Assembly (NCBI RefSeq): GCF_000382705.1
Contig: NZ_ARQE01000010.1
Coordinates: forward strand, 62,001 to 126,000
Length of the DNA stretch: 64,000 nt
Reading direction: 5' to 3'
Source: Aureimonas ureilytica DSM 18598 = NBRC 106430
Lineage (GTDB): Bacteria; Pseudomonadota; Alphaproteobacteria; Rhizobiales; Rhizobiaceae
The notes beneath the pieces were generated by a model, which worked only from the letters and a program-made list of their open reading frames with translations, did no database searches and was not told the origin of the DNA. Below, piece after piece: positions 1-8,370 of the stretch (the stretch's first letter is position 1; every line of letters begins with the position of its first letter). The position numbers and the translations under genes are program-made.

Positions 1-443
1 AAGGAGGCGTAGACGATCGGCGAATAGCCGAAGAGGACGCGCCAGATCGGATCGTCGCTGAGGCTCGAGGGAAAGACCGAGCCGAAGACGGGCGTGGTGA
101 TGCCCACGAACGATGCGCCAGCCAGCGCCGACACACCCGTGCCGAAGATCGTCAACGCCAGTCCCGTCGCCACCTGATTGGCTGTCAGCGTCAGCGTCAG
201 ATAGGCGAAGATCAGCGAGGCGGCGGCCGCCGCCGCCATGCCGCCGAGCGCGCCCAGCGCCGGCACGCCCGTCGTCACCGAGACGATGAAGCCGGTGACG
301 GCGCCGATCAGCATCATGCCTTCGACGCCGAGATTGAGGACGCCCGACTTTTCCACCACGAGCTCGCCGAGCGCGGCGATGAGAATGGGCGTCGCCGAGG
401 TCACGACCGCGACGATGATGGCGACGATCAGGGCCTCGTTCAT
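1..443 (-). CDS. BMP-family nucleoside/purine ABC transporter, inner-membrane permease 2 (partial)
   Basis: Amino-terminal 147 or so residues of a permease that runs off the left edge. It begins MNEALIVAIIVATVVTSATP and contains a conserved stretch around residues 40-50 reading EKSGVLNLGVEGMMLIGA, which is typical of the YufQ/NupQ type permeases that import nucleosides or purines with a BmpA-like lipoprotein. Several hydrophobic segments are visible. Its ATG overlaps the TGA of the preceding permease gene (ATGA), so the two are translationally coupled. The position downstream of xanthine dehydrogenase genes points to uptake of a purine base or nucleoside; substrate is inferred. The binding protein must lie outside the window. 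Confidence 0.85.
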   Translation of the reverse strand, partial: MNEALIVAIIVAVVTSATPILIAALGELVVEKSGVLNLGVEGMMLIGAVTGFIVSVTTGVPALGALGGMAAAAAASLIFAYLTLTLTANQVATGLALTIFGTGVSALAGASFVGITTPVFGSVFPSSLSDDPIWRVLFGYSPIVYAS

Positions 444-1591
444 GCCGGCACCCCGGTTTCGGTCTTGGCCTGCGCTGCGGGCGCGGTGGCCGGGCCGCCC
501 TTGGCCGGCAGGCCGACGGGCGCGCCGCTGCCGCCGCCCGACGCGGTCAGCCGGTAGCGCACGAGAATGTCCACCGCCAGCAGGAAGAAGAGCATCATGG
601 CCTGGAACACGCCGATCGCGGCGGCCGGCAGGCCGATGGCCGTCTGCGCGCTTTCGCCGCCGACATAGGTCAGCGCCAGAACCAGCGCGGCGAGCACGAT
701 GCCGAGCGGATGGAGGCGGCCGAGAAAGGCGACGATGATGGCGGTGAAGCCGTAGCCCACCGGAAAGCTCGGCACCATCTGCCCGAACGGGCCGGCGGCC
801 TCGAAAATGCCGGCGAGCCCGGCGAGCGCGCCGCCGAGCGCCATGGTCATCCAGACGACGCGCGTTTCGCGAAAGCCGCCATAGCGGGCGGCCTGCGGGC
901 TGAGGCCGACGACGCGCACCTGAAAGCCCGCGACCGTGCGCGACACCGCGAACCAGAGCGTCAGCGCCAGCGCGAGCGCCACCGGAATGCCCAGATGGAT
1001 CAACGTGCCCGGCACCACGAAGGGCAGCGTCTGGTCGGCCGAGAACATGGCCGTCTGCGGGAAGTTGAACCCCATCGGGTCCTTCCAGGGGCCGCGCATC
1101 AGATAATAGAGGATCTGAATGGCGACATAGTTCAGCATCAGGCTGGAGAGGATTTCCGAGACGCCCAGCGCCGTGCGCAGAAAGGCCGGAACGGCCGCCC
1201 AGACCATGCCGCCGACCATGCCCGCGACAACCATGAGCGGGAGGATCCACGGCCCCGTGGCGTCCATCGTCAGCAGCGCGATGCCGGTGCCGGCGAGGCC
1301 GCCCATGACGTATTGCCCCTCCGCGCCGATGTTCCAGACATTGGCGCGGAAGCCGACCGACAGGCCGACCGCGATCATGGCGAGCGGCGCGGCCTTCACC
1401 AGAAGGTCCTGCCAGCGATAGGGATTGAAGAGCGGCGTGACGAAAATCTCGCGCACCGCGCCGAGCCCGTCATAGCCGAGCAGGGTGAAGACGATGGCGC
1501 CGACGACGAGCGTCAGGGCGACGGCCAGAACCGGCGTCGCGAACAGCATGGCGCGGCTCGGCTCACGCCGGGGAACGAAGCGAAGAGGCAT
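440..1591 (-). CDS. BMP-family nucleoside/purine ABC transporter, inner-membrane permease 1
   Basis: Protein of 383 residues with about eight to ten hydrophobic segments, the first at residues 18-40. The motif NVWNIGAEGQYVMGGL near residue 85 is the signature of YufP/NupP-like permeases in the branched-chain/ribose permease superfamily. It would form the transmembrane channel together with the second permease downstream. The last 25 residues are Ala/Pro/Gly-rich and likely cytoplasmic. The start codon shares one base with the stop of the ATPase gene (TGATG), and the stop overlaps the next gene, so this is the middle of one operon. Substrate (purine or nucleoside) is inferred from the xdh genes upstream. 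Confidence 0.88.
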   Translation of the reverse strand: MPLRFVPRREPSRAMLFATPVLAVALTLVVGAIVFTLLGYDGLGAVREIFVTPLFNPYRWQDLLVKAAPLAMIAVGLSVGFRANVWNIGAEGQYVMGGLAGTGIALLTMDATGPWILPLMVVAGMVGGMVWAAVPAFLRTALGVSEILSSLMLNYVAIQILYYLMRGPWKDPMGFNFPQTAMFSADQTLPFVVPGTLIHLGIPVALALALTLWFAVSRTVAGFQVRVVGLSPQAARYGGFRETRVVWMTMALGGALAGLAGIFEAAGPFGQMVPSFPVGYGFTAIIVAFLGRLHPLGIVLAALVLALTYVGGESAQTAIGLPAAAIGVFQAMMLFFLLAVDILVRYRLTASGGGSGAPVGLPAKGGPATAPAAQAKTETGVPA

Positions 1592-3117
1592 CAGGCCGCC
1601 ACCTCCGCATGGGTCTCGCCATGGATGCCGCCCATCAGAAGGCCGACGCGCTCGATCGAAATGCCCTTCACCTCCATGGCCGGGGACAGACGCCCCTCGT
1701 TGATGACGGCGAGCCGGTCGCAGAGTTCGAGAAGCTCGTCCAGATCCTGGCTGACGACGACGATGGCCGTGCCCTTGGCGGCCAGATCCAGCATGGCCTG
1801 CCGGATGAAGCCGGCCGCGCCCGCATCGACGCCCCAGGTCGGCTGCGAGACGACGAGAACCGTCGGCTCCTGCCCGATCTCGCGGCCCATGATGAATTTC
1901 TGCAAGTTTCCGCCCGAGAGCGAGCGCGCGGCCGCGCGCGGCCCCGTCGCCTTGACGCCGAAACCCTTGATGACGCTTTCGGCAAAGCTCCTGGCCGCGC
2001 CCATGCGCAGCAAACCGCCCGAAGCCAGCCCTTTGCGCGTGCGGGCCGAAAGGATGGCGTTTTCATAAAGCGTCATGTCCGGCACGGCGGCATGGCCATT
2101 GCGCTCTTCCGGCACGGTGGCGAGCCCCGCGCGGCGGCGGGCGGAGACGCCGAGGCGCGCCAGATCCTGCCCGTCGATCCGCACATGGCCCGAAACGCCA
2201 CCCGTGCGCTCGCCCGAGAGCACTTCCAGAAGCTCGTTCTGCCCGTTGCCGGCGACGCCCGCGATGCCCAGGATTTCGCCGGAGCGAACCGAGAAGGACA
2301 CGCTCTTGAGGCTCGTGCCGAAGGGCGGCAGGCCGGGGGCCGAAAGGCCGGAGACGGCAAAGCGCTCCTTGCCCAAGCTGGAAGCCGGCTTTTCCGACAG
2401 GGCCTTGAGCGAGCCGCCGATCATCAGCTCGGCCATGGAGCGCGCGGTTTCCTGGCGCGGGTCGCAGGTGCCCACGACCCGCCCGCCGCGCAGGATCGTC
2501 GCCGTCGAGCAGAGCGTGCGGATTTCGTCCAGCTTGTGGGAGATATAGAGGATCGAGCAGCCCTCGCCCTGCAGTTGGCGGAGCACGCCGAACAGCGCCT
2601 CCACCTCCTGCGGCGTCAGGACCGAGGTCGGCTCGTCCATGATCAGAAGCTTCGGCTTCCCCAGAAGCGCGCGCACGATCTCGATGCGCTGGCGCTCGCC
2701 GACCGAGAGCGTGTGGACCTCGCGATGCGGGTCGAGCCCGAGCCCATAGGCGCTCATGACCTCGCGCACCCGCGCTTCCAGCTCGCGCCGGGGCGGCGGA
2801 TCGTCCATGCCGAGCGCGATGTTTTCCAGCACCGTCATCGCCTCGAACAGGCAGAAATGCTGGAACACCATGCCGATGCCGAGGCGGCGCGCCTCGCGGG
2901 GCGAGTGGATGCGCACGGCCTGCCCGTCGAAGAGCATCGTGCCCTCGTCGGCCTGCTGCACGCCGTAGATGATCTTCACCAGCGTCGACTTGCCGGCTCC
3001 GTTTTCGCCAAGCAGGGCGTGAATCGCGCCGGGGGCGACGGAAAAGGAAATGTCATCATTGGCCACAACGCCCGGAAAGCGCTTCGAAATCGACTGAAGC
3101 TCAAGACGAGGCGCCAT
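1591..3117 (-). CDS. BMP-family nucleoside/purine ABC transporter, duplicated ATP-binding protein
   Basis: 508-residue ATPase with two tandem nucleotide-binding domains, the layout of YufO/NupO and of sugar ATPases such as RbsA. The first domain has Walker A GENGAGKST (37-45), signature LSVGERQR and Walker B LLIMDEPTS. The second is degenerate at Walker A (GVAGNGQNE) but keeps LSGGNLQKF. Its catalytic-side Walker B reads VVSQPTWGVD, the usual degenerate second site. I start at MAPRLELQ because this matches family N-termini and overlaps the end of xdhC by 17 bases; a longer frame upstream lies wholly inside xdhC. It energises the two permeases encoded immediately downstream. Confidence 0.88.
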   Translation of the reverse strand: MAPRLELQSISKRFPGVVANDDISFSVAPGAIHALLGENGAGKSTLVKIIYGVQQADEGTMLFDGQAVRIHSPREARRLGIGMVFQHFCLFEAMTVLENIALGMDDPPPRRELEARVREVMSAYGLGLDPHREVHTLSVGERQRIEIVRALLGKPKLLIMDEPTSVLTPQEVEALFGVLRQLQGEGCSILYISHKLDEIRTLCSTATILRGGRVVGTCDPRQETARSMAELMIGGSLKALSEKPASSLGKERFAVSGLSAPGLPPFGTSLKSVSFSVRSGEILGIAGVAGNGQNELLEVLSGERTGGVSGHVRIDGQDLARLGVSARRRAGLATVPEERNGHAAVPDMTLYENAILSARTRKGLASGGLLRMGAARSFAESVIKGFGVKATGPRAAARSLSGGNLQKFIMGREIGQEPTVLVVSQPTWGVDAGAAGFIRQAMLDLAAKGTAIVVVSQDLDELLELCDRLAVINEGRLSPAMEVKGISIERVGLLMGGIHGETHAEVAA

Positions 3118-4000
3118 GGGCAAGGGTCCGCTGCGGTTCAACCGAGATGTTATTGCACTCGTTTTGCGCAAGCGCAAAGCCTGAGCAGTGGTTTTCCAAA
3201 GACTCGGCCGCAAGGGCCGTCAAGATTTCCGCAGCCGCCAAAGCGGCGATGACGGCCGGGCGCTTGTCGCGCACCTTCCCACCGCCGATCGGCAGGACGA
3301 GACGCGCGGCCAGCGCCCCCTCCCCCGCCTCTTCGAGGCGACGGCGAAAGGTCTCCCGCTTGGTTCGCGAGCCGATCATCCCGACATAGGCGGCGTCCGT
3401 CCGGCGCAGCGCTTCACCCGCGATCAGGAAGTCCAAGGCGTGATCGTGCGTCAGGACGACGAAGGCCGAGCCAGCGGGCGCGCCCGTCACCTCGGTCTCG
3501 GGAATGGCGCGCAGGCGTCGCTCGACGCCCTCGGGCAGGGTCGCCAAACGGTCGGCCCTCGTATCCACCACCACGACATGAACAGGCAGCGGATGGAGGG
3601 CGCGCGCCAGCGCCTGTCCCGTATGGCCCGCGCCGAACACATAGACATGGGGATAGGCTTCGCGCTCGCGCGCTTCCAAGCCTTCCATGTCGGACAGGAG
3701 CGCGGCGTCGAGGCGGCGCAGCCCGAGCGTCACATGCCCGCCGCAGCATTGGCCGATGGCGGGGCCGAGCGGGATGGCGAGGCGGCTTTCCGTCTCGCCC
3801 GAAGCCAACAAGCGCCGCGCCTCGACGATGCCTTCCATCTCCAGCGCGCCGCCGCCGACCGTGCCCTCGCAGGTCTCAACTGTGACCAGCATGAAGGCGC
3901 CGACCTCGCGTGGGGTGGAGCCGCGCGCCTCCTCGACCCGCACGAAAACCGCCGGCCGCCCCTCGGCCATGGCCGCGCGAAGGGCGGGCAGCGCGCTCAT
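3101..4000 (-). CDS. xdhC: xanthine dehydrogenase accessory protein XdhC
   Basis: 299-residue XdhC/CoxI family protein, which binds molybdenum cofactor, protects its sulfurated form and delivers it to apo-xanthine dehydrogenase. The N-terminal domain has VRVEEARGSTPREVGAFM and the GTVGGGALE motif (about residues 20-60). A Rossmann-like C-terminal domain has VYVFGAGHTGQALARAL (about 120) and MIGSRTKRETFRRRL (about 235). Its ATG overlaps the xdhB stop (ATGA). The C-terminal 30 residues beyond the usual family end overlap the ABC ATPase start, so XdhC seems slightly longer than average. The xdhABC order is the usual bacterial one. Confidence 0.92.
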   Translation of the reverse strand: MSALPALRAAMAEGRPAVFVRVEEARGSTPREVGAFMLVTVETCEGTVGGGALEMEGIVEARRLLASGETESRLAIPLGPAIGQCCGGHVTLGLRRLDAALLSDMEGLEAREREAYPHVYVFGAGHTGQALARALHPLPVHVVVVDTRADRLATLPEGVERRLRAIPETEVTGAPAGSAFVVLTHDHALDFLIAGEALRRTDAAYVGMIGSRTKRETFRRRLEEAGEGALAARLVLPIGGGKVRDKRPAVIAALAAAEILTALAAESLENHCSGFALAQNECNNISVEPQRTLAHGASS

Positions 4001-6399
4001 GCGGCGCGCACCGCGCGCACGGCCGAGAGAATGCGTTCGGGCGTCGCCGGGGCGTCGAGTTCGGGGAAACGCCGTCCCTCACCCGCCGCGATGACCGCAT
4101 CCGTCAGCGCCGAGAAGACCGAGAGCGCCAGCATGAAAGGCGGCTCGCCCACCGCCTTGGAGCGGAAGATCGTGGCGGCCGGGTTGCGGCCCTTGTCCCA
4201 GAGCTTGACGCGCAGATCGTCCGGCCGGTCGTTGGCGGTCGGGATCTTGTAGGTGGAGGGCGCGTGGGTGCGCAGCCGTCCGGCCTTGTCCCAGACAAGT
4301 TCTTCCGTCGTCAGCCAGCCCATGCCCTGAATGAAGCCGCCCTCGATCTGGCCGAGGTCGAGCGCCGGGTTCAGGGACTGGCCGACATCGTGGAGTATGT
4401 CGGCCCGCAACAAGCGGTTCTCGCCGGTCAGCGTGTCGATCACGACTTCGGCTGATGCCGCGCCATAGGCGTAGTAATAGAAGGGCTTGCCGCTCGCCGT
4501 TTCGCGGTCGTAGCTGATGCCGGGCGTGGCGTAGAAGCCGGTGGAGGAGAGCGAGACGCGGCCGAGATAGGCTTCGCCGACGAGATCGGAGAAGCGCTTT
4601 TCCACCGCGCCGATCCGCACCCGGTTCGGCAGGAACTCGATGGCGTCGGGCGCGACGCGGTAGCGCTCGGCGGCAAAGGCGATCAGGCGCTCCTTGATCG
4701 TGCGCGCGGCGGCCTGCGCGGCCATGCCGTTGAGGTCCGAGCCGGACGACGCCGCCGTCGCCGAGGTGTTGGGCACCTTGGCCGTCGTGGTCGCGGTGAT
4801 CTTCACCCGTTCCACGTCGATCTGGAACTCCTCGGCCACAACTTGAGCGACCTTGGTGAAGAGGCCCTGCCCCATCTCCGTGCCGCCATGGTTCAGGTGA
4901 ACCGAGCCGTCCTTGTAGACATGCACCAGCGCGCCGGCCTGGTTGAGATGCGAGGTCGTGAAGGAGATGCCGAACTTCACCGGCGTCAGCGCGAGCCCCT
5001 TCTTGAGGATCGGGCTTTGGGCGTTGAAGGCTCGCACAGCCTCGCGCCGGGCGCGATAGTCGGAGGAGGCTTCGAGTTCCTCCACCATCTCGGCGATGAC
5101 GCTATCCTCGACCTTCTGGTGATAAGGCGTCAGGCCCGGCTCGCCTGCGCCCATCGCGGCATAGAAGTTGCGCTTGCGGACATCCAGCGGATCGAGGCCG
5201 AGATCGAAGCCGATCCTGTCCATCGCCCGTTCGATCGCCACCATGCCCTGCGGCCCGCCGAAGCCGCGAAAGGCGGTGTTGGAGACGGTGTGCGTCTTCA
5301 GGCGGCGCGAATGGATATGGGCGGCCTTGAGGTCATAGGCATTGTCGGCATGGAACATGGCGCGGTCGGCGATCGCGCCCGACAGGTCCTTGGAATAGCC
5401 GCAGCGGATGAACTGGCGGAACTCGGCCCCGACCAGCCGCCCCTCGCCATCGTGACCGACGCGGTAGTCCGTCCGGCATTCGTGCCGCTTGCCGGTCATC
5501 TCCATGTCGTCGTCGCGGTCGAGCCGGCACTTGGCAGGACGGCCGGTCTTCAGCGCGACCAGCGCCGCGACAGAGGCAAAGAGCGCGGGCTGCGATTCCT
5601 TGCCGCCGAAGCCGCCGCCCATGCGGCGCACCTCGATCGTCACCGCGTGATCGGCGCGACCGATGGCTTTTGCCACATTGTGCTGCACTTCGGACGGATG
5701 CTGGGTGGAGGAACGCACGACGACGTCGCCATCCTCCTGCGGCCAGGCATAGGCGATCTGGCCTTCCAGATAGAAGTGATCCTGCCCGCCCGTCTCGACC
5801 CGGCCTTCCACGACATGCGGCGCGCCGGCCAAGGCGGCGGCGGCATCGCCGAGCCGCATCTCGTGCGGGGTCAAAAGGTCTTCGCCCGCCGCATCGGCGA
5901 AGGCGACGCCCTCGTCCATCGTCACGGCGGCGGGCAGGTCTTCGTAATCCACCACGGCGAGCTTCGCCGCCGCCCGTGCCTGTTTCAGGCTGGGCGCGGC
6001 GACCGCGAAGAGCGGCTGGCCGACGAACTGCACGATGCCATCAGCGAAGATCGGATCGTCCCCGAAGACGGGCGAATAGTCGTTGATGCCCGGCACGTCC
6101 TCGGCCGAGAGCACGCAGACGATACCCTCGCCGCCCCGCACGGGCGCGAGGTCCATCGCGCGGATGCGCGCATGGGCCTTGGGGCTCATCGCGAGATAGA
6201 CTTGCAGCGTGCCGGGAAGCTCGGGATCGTCGTCGAGATAGCGCGCCTCGCCCGAGACATGCTTCGAGCCGCTGTCGTGGCGGATCGGCTGGCCGACGCC
6301 GCCCTTCAATCGGGCTTGCGGCAGAGGCGGCGCTTCGTCCAGCGCCTCGGTGCCGACCGTGCCGGCCTCGCCCCGGTCCTGAACGCGGGTCTCGTCCAT
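3997..6399 (-). CDS. xdhB: xanthine dehydrogenase, molybdopterin-binding large subunit
   Basis: 800-residue molybdenum hydroxylase subunit that oxidises hypoxanthine to xanthine and xanthine to urate. Visible family signatures are RMGGGFGGKES (Mo-cofactor loop, about 265), SNTAFRGFGGPQGM (about 375), GGTEMGQGLFTKV (about 525) and a C-terminal KAVGEPPFMLALSVFSAL containing the catalytic-site GEPP Glu. I start at MDETRVQD because this ATG shares a base with the xdhA stop; the open frame upstream of it is inside xdhA. The N-terminal 30 residues before GVGQPIRHDSG are a short variable extension. It works with XdhA as an (AB)2 enzyme in the cytoplasm. Confidence 0.95.
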   Translation of the reverse strand: MDETRVQDRGEAGTVGTEALDEAPPLPQARLKGGVGQPIRHDSGSKHVSGEARYLDDDPELPGTLQVYLAMSPKAHARIRAMDLAPVRGGEGIVCVLSAEDVPGINDYSPVFGDDPIFADGIVQFVGQPLFAVAAPSLKQARAAAKLAVVDYEDLPAAVTMDEGVAFADAAGEDLLTPHEMRLGDAAAALAGAPHVVEGRVETGGQDHFYLEGQIAYAWPQEDGDVVVRSSTQHPSEVQHNVAKAIGRADHAVTIEVRRMGGGFGGKESQPALFASVAALVALKTGRPAKCRLDRDDDMEMTGKRHECRTDYRVGHDGEGRLVGAEFRQFIRCGYSKDLSGAIADRAMFHADNAYDLKAAHIHSRRLKTHTVSNTAFRGFGGPQGMVAIERAMDRIGFDLGLDPLDVRKRNFYAAMGAGEPGLTPYHQKVEDSVIAEMVEELEASSDYRARREAVRAFNAQSPILKKGLALTPVKFGISFTTSHLNQAGALVHVYKDGSVHLNHGGTEMGQGLFTKVAQVVAEEFQIDVERVKITATTTAKVPNTSATAASSGSDLNGMAAQAAARTIKERLIAFAAERYRVAPDAIEFLPNRVRIGAVEKRFSDLVGEAYLGRVSLSSTGFYATPGISYDRETASGKPFYYYAYGAASAEVVIDTLTGENRLLRADILHDVGQSLNPALDLGQIEGGFIQGMGWLTTEELVWDKAGRLRTHAPSTYKIPTANDRPDDLRVKLWDKGRNPAATIFRSKAVGEPPFMLALSVFSALTDAVIAAGEGRRFPELDAPATPERILSAVRAVRAA

Positions 6400-7841
6400 C
6401 AGGCCACCTCCTCGATCCGCGAGGGAACGCCGGCGAGCTGCAGCCGGAAGCGCTCCAGGCATCCGGCGGCGGCTTGCAGGCGATAGTCCGCGCTGGCGCG
6501 CAGATCGTCCAGCGGCTGGAAATCCTCGCGCAGAGCCTCGGCCGCCCGCGCCACGCCGTCCGCATCGAAGGGCCGGCCGACCAGCGCGGCTTCCGCCGCC
6601 GCTGCGCGCTTGGGCGTCCCCGCCATGCCGCCGAAGGCAAGGCGCGCCGCCGTCACGACGCCGCCGTCCAGCGTCAGCTTGAAGGCCGCGAGCACGGCCG
6701 AAATGTCCGAATCCAGCCGCTTGGAAATCTTGTAGGCGGCAAAGCGCTCGTTCGCTTCCAGAAGCGGCACTTCCACGGCGGCGACGAACTCGCCCGGTGC
6801 GCGATCCTGGCGACCATAGGCGATGAAGAAATCCTCCAGCGGCAGGTTCCGCATCGTCTCGCCCCGGCGCAGGAAGAGATTGGCGCCGAGCGCGATCAGC
6901 ATGGGCGGCAGGTCGCCGATCGGCGAACCGTTGGCGATATTGCCGCCGACCGTGCCGGTGTTGCGGATCTGATAGCCGGCGAAGCGACGCATGACCTCGT
7001 CGAGATCGGGATGGATGTCGGCCAGCCGCGCCCGCGCCTCGCGATGCGTCACGCCCGCGCCGAAGAAGAGCGAATGCGGCCCTTCCTCGACATGGCGGAG
7101 GTCTTCGACGCGCGAGACGTCGATCATCACGGGAAAGTCGCGATGCTGCTTCGTGACCCACAGGCCGACATCCGTCGCGCCGGCCACCAGCGTGGCGTCG
7201 GGGTGCGCGGCATAGGTGTCGGCGAGATCGTCCACATTGTCGGGCGAAAGCCAGAGCCGCCCGTCCGCCTCGTAGCGGAACACGCCCTCGCCGCGCGCCG
7301 CGCGCAGAGCCTTCGCGGTCCCCGCATCCTCGGCCGAGCTATCCGGCAAAGGGTGGCGGGCGAGGTCGAGCCCGGCCTCCACGATCGGCCCATAGCCGGT
7401 GCAGCGGCAGAGATTGCCGGAGATGACGTCCTTCACCGACTGCCGGTCGCTGAGCGCACCCGTGCGCCAGCCGGAATAGAGCTGCATCACGAAGCCCGGC
7501 GTGCAGAAGCCGCATTGGCTGGCATGGCGCTCGACCATCGCCTCCTGGATCGGATGCAGCCCGTCCCGGCCGAGATGCTCGACCGTGACGACCGAGCGTC
7601 CGTGCAGCGCCGGCAGAAACAGGATGCAGGCGTTGACGGCGCGTCGCTTGAGTCCGCCATCGCCGTCCGGCTCTTCGAGAAGCACGGTGCAGGCGCCGCA
7701 ATCCCCTTCCGCGCAGCCTTCCTTGGTGCCGGTCAGCCGCTCGCGCGCGCCGCGCAGATAGTCGAGAACGGTGGTGGTCGGCGCATAGCCTTCGACCGCG
7801 CGCTCTTCGCCGTTCAGGAGAAAGCGGATCGCCTCGCCCAT
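6399..7841 (-). CDS. xdhA: xanthine dehydrogenase small subunit (2Fe-2S and FAD domains)
   Basis: 480-residue subunit. The plant-type 2Fe-2S domain carries Cys43, Cys48, Cys51 and Cys72. The second [2Fe-2S]-binding helical domain carries Cys110, Cys113, Cys145 and Cys147 (QCGFCTPGF and CRCTGY). The FAD domain follows from about residue 195, with VAGATDVGLWVTK and GGNIANGSPIGDLPP. It passes electrons from the Mo site to NAD+. The gene is 6 bases after uraH and overlaps xdhB, so the hydrolase, the dehydrogenase and the transporter form one transcription unit. Confidence 0.95.
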   Translation of the reverse strand: MGEAIRFLLNGEERAVEGYAPTTTVLDYLRGARERLTGTKEGCAEGDCGACTVLLEEPDGDGGLKRRAVNACILFLPALHGRSVVTVEHLGRDGLHPIQEAMVERHASQCGFCTPGFVMQLYSGWRTGALSDRQSVKDVISGNLCRCTGYGPIVEAGLDLARHPLPDSSAEDAGTAKALRAARGEGVFRYEADGRLWLSPDNVDDLADTYAAHPDATLVAGATDVGLWVTKQHRDFPVMIDVSRVEDLRHVEEGPHSLFFGAGVTHREARARLADIHPDLDEVMRRFAGYQIRNTGTVGGNIANGSPIGDLPPMLIALGANLFLRRGETMRNLPLEDFFIAYGRQDRAPGEFVAAVEVPLLEANERFAAYKISKRLDSDISAVLAAFKLTLDGGVVTAARLAFGGMAGTPKRAAAAEAALVGRPFDADGVARAAEALREDFQPLDDLRASADYRLQAAAGCLERFRLQLAGVPSRIEEVA

Positions 7842-7847
7842 GGGTTC

Positions 7848-8219
7848 CTAGCTCCCGCGATAGGTGGAATAGCCGAAGGGCGAGATCAGAAGCGGCACGT
7901 GGTAGTGCTTGGCCTCCGCCACACCGAACCGGATCACCACGTCGTCGAGGAATTTCGGCTCGGTGAGGTTGAGGCCCGAGCGGTCGAAATAGGGGCCGCA
8001 GAAGAAGGTCAGCTCGTAGACGCCGAAGCGGCAGCTCTCGCCTTCCAGAAGCGGCTTGTCGCAGCGCCCGTCGGCATTGGTGCGGGTTTCCACCACGAGT
8101 TCGCGCCGGTCGCCCTCCACCCGGTGGAGAACGAGTTCGAGCCCGCTCGCGGGCACACCGCGCGCCGTATCGAGGACATGCGTCGTCAGCCGGCCGGCCG
8201 GCGCGTCACTAGCTGCCAT
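7848..8219 (-). CDS. uraH: 5-hydroxyisourate hydrolase (transthyretin-related protein)
   Basis: 123-residue HIU hydrolase that opens 5-hydroxyisourate, the product of urate oxidase, to OHCU. Family marks are LTTHVLDTARGVPA near the N-terminus (catalytic His14), the histidine pair KHYHVPLL at about 103-106 and the C-terminal tetrapeptide YRGS that separates HIU hydrolases from transthyretin. The start MAASDAPAGR places His14 correctly; a longer in-frame extension would have no family similarity. First gene of the leftward unit, divergent from puuE-uraD, so uricolysis steps flank one control region. Confidence 0.95.
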   Translation of the reverse strand: MAASDAPAGRLTTHVLDTARGVPASGLELVLHRVEGDRRELVVETRTNADGRCDKPLLEGESCRFGVYELTFFCGPYFDRSGLNLTEPKFLDDVVIRFGVAEAKHYHVPLLISPFGYSTYRGS

Positions 8220-8234
8220 GAATCGTGGAACCTC

Positions 8235-8246
8235 TGGTCTTAACCA
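8235..8246. promoter_or_regulatory. candidate regulator half-site dyad TGGTCTTAACCA in the uraH/puuE divergent control region
   Basis: The 151-base gap between uraH (leftward) and puuE-uraD (rightward) holds a perfect 4+4 dyad TGGT-CTTA-ACCA, 15 bases upstream of the uraH ATG. Its shape resembles operators of FadR-type GntR regulators (TGGT/ACCA arms), and several purine-catabolism regulators belong to that family. No regulator gene is adjacent, so the assignment is an inference from shape and position only. Confidence 0.3.
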
Positions 8247-8370
8247 TCCGGTCAGGGAGTCTGCACCGGTTCGCCCGTGCTCGTCCAGCCTTCGAAGCCT
8301 TCCAATGTGAGAGGTGGAAAATGGCGGCATGGAAATCGGCGCGCGATCGGCGTATCGCAGGAGCACCCTC

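Noticed and set aside
7501-7761. Small plus-strand frame inside xdhA
   Set aside because: Antisense to the 2Fe-2S domain; no independent signal.
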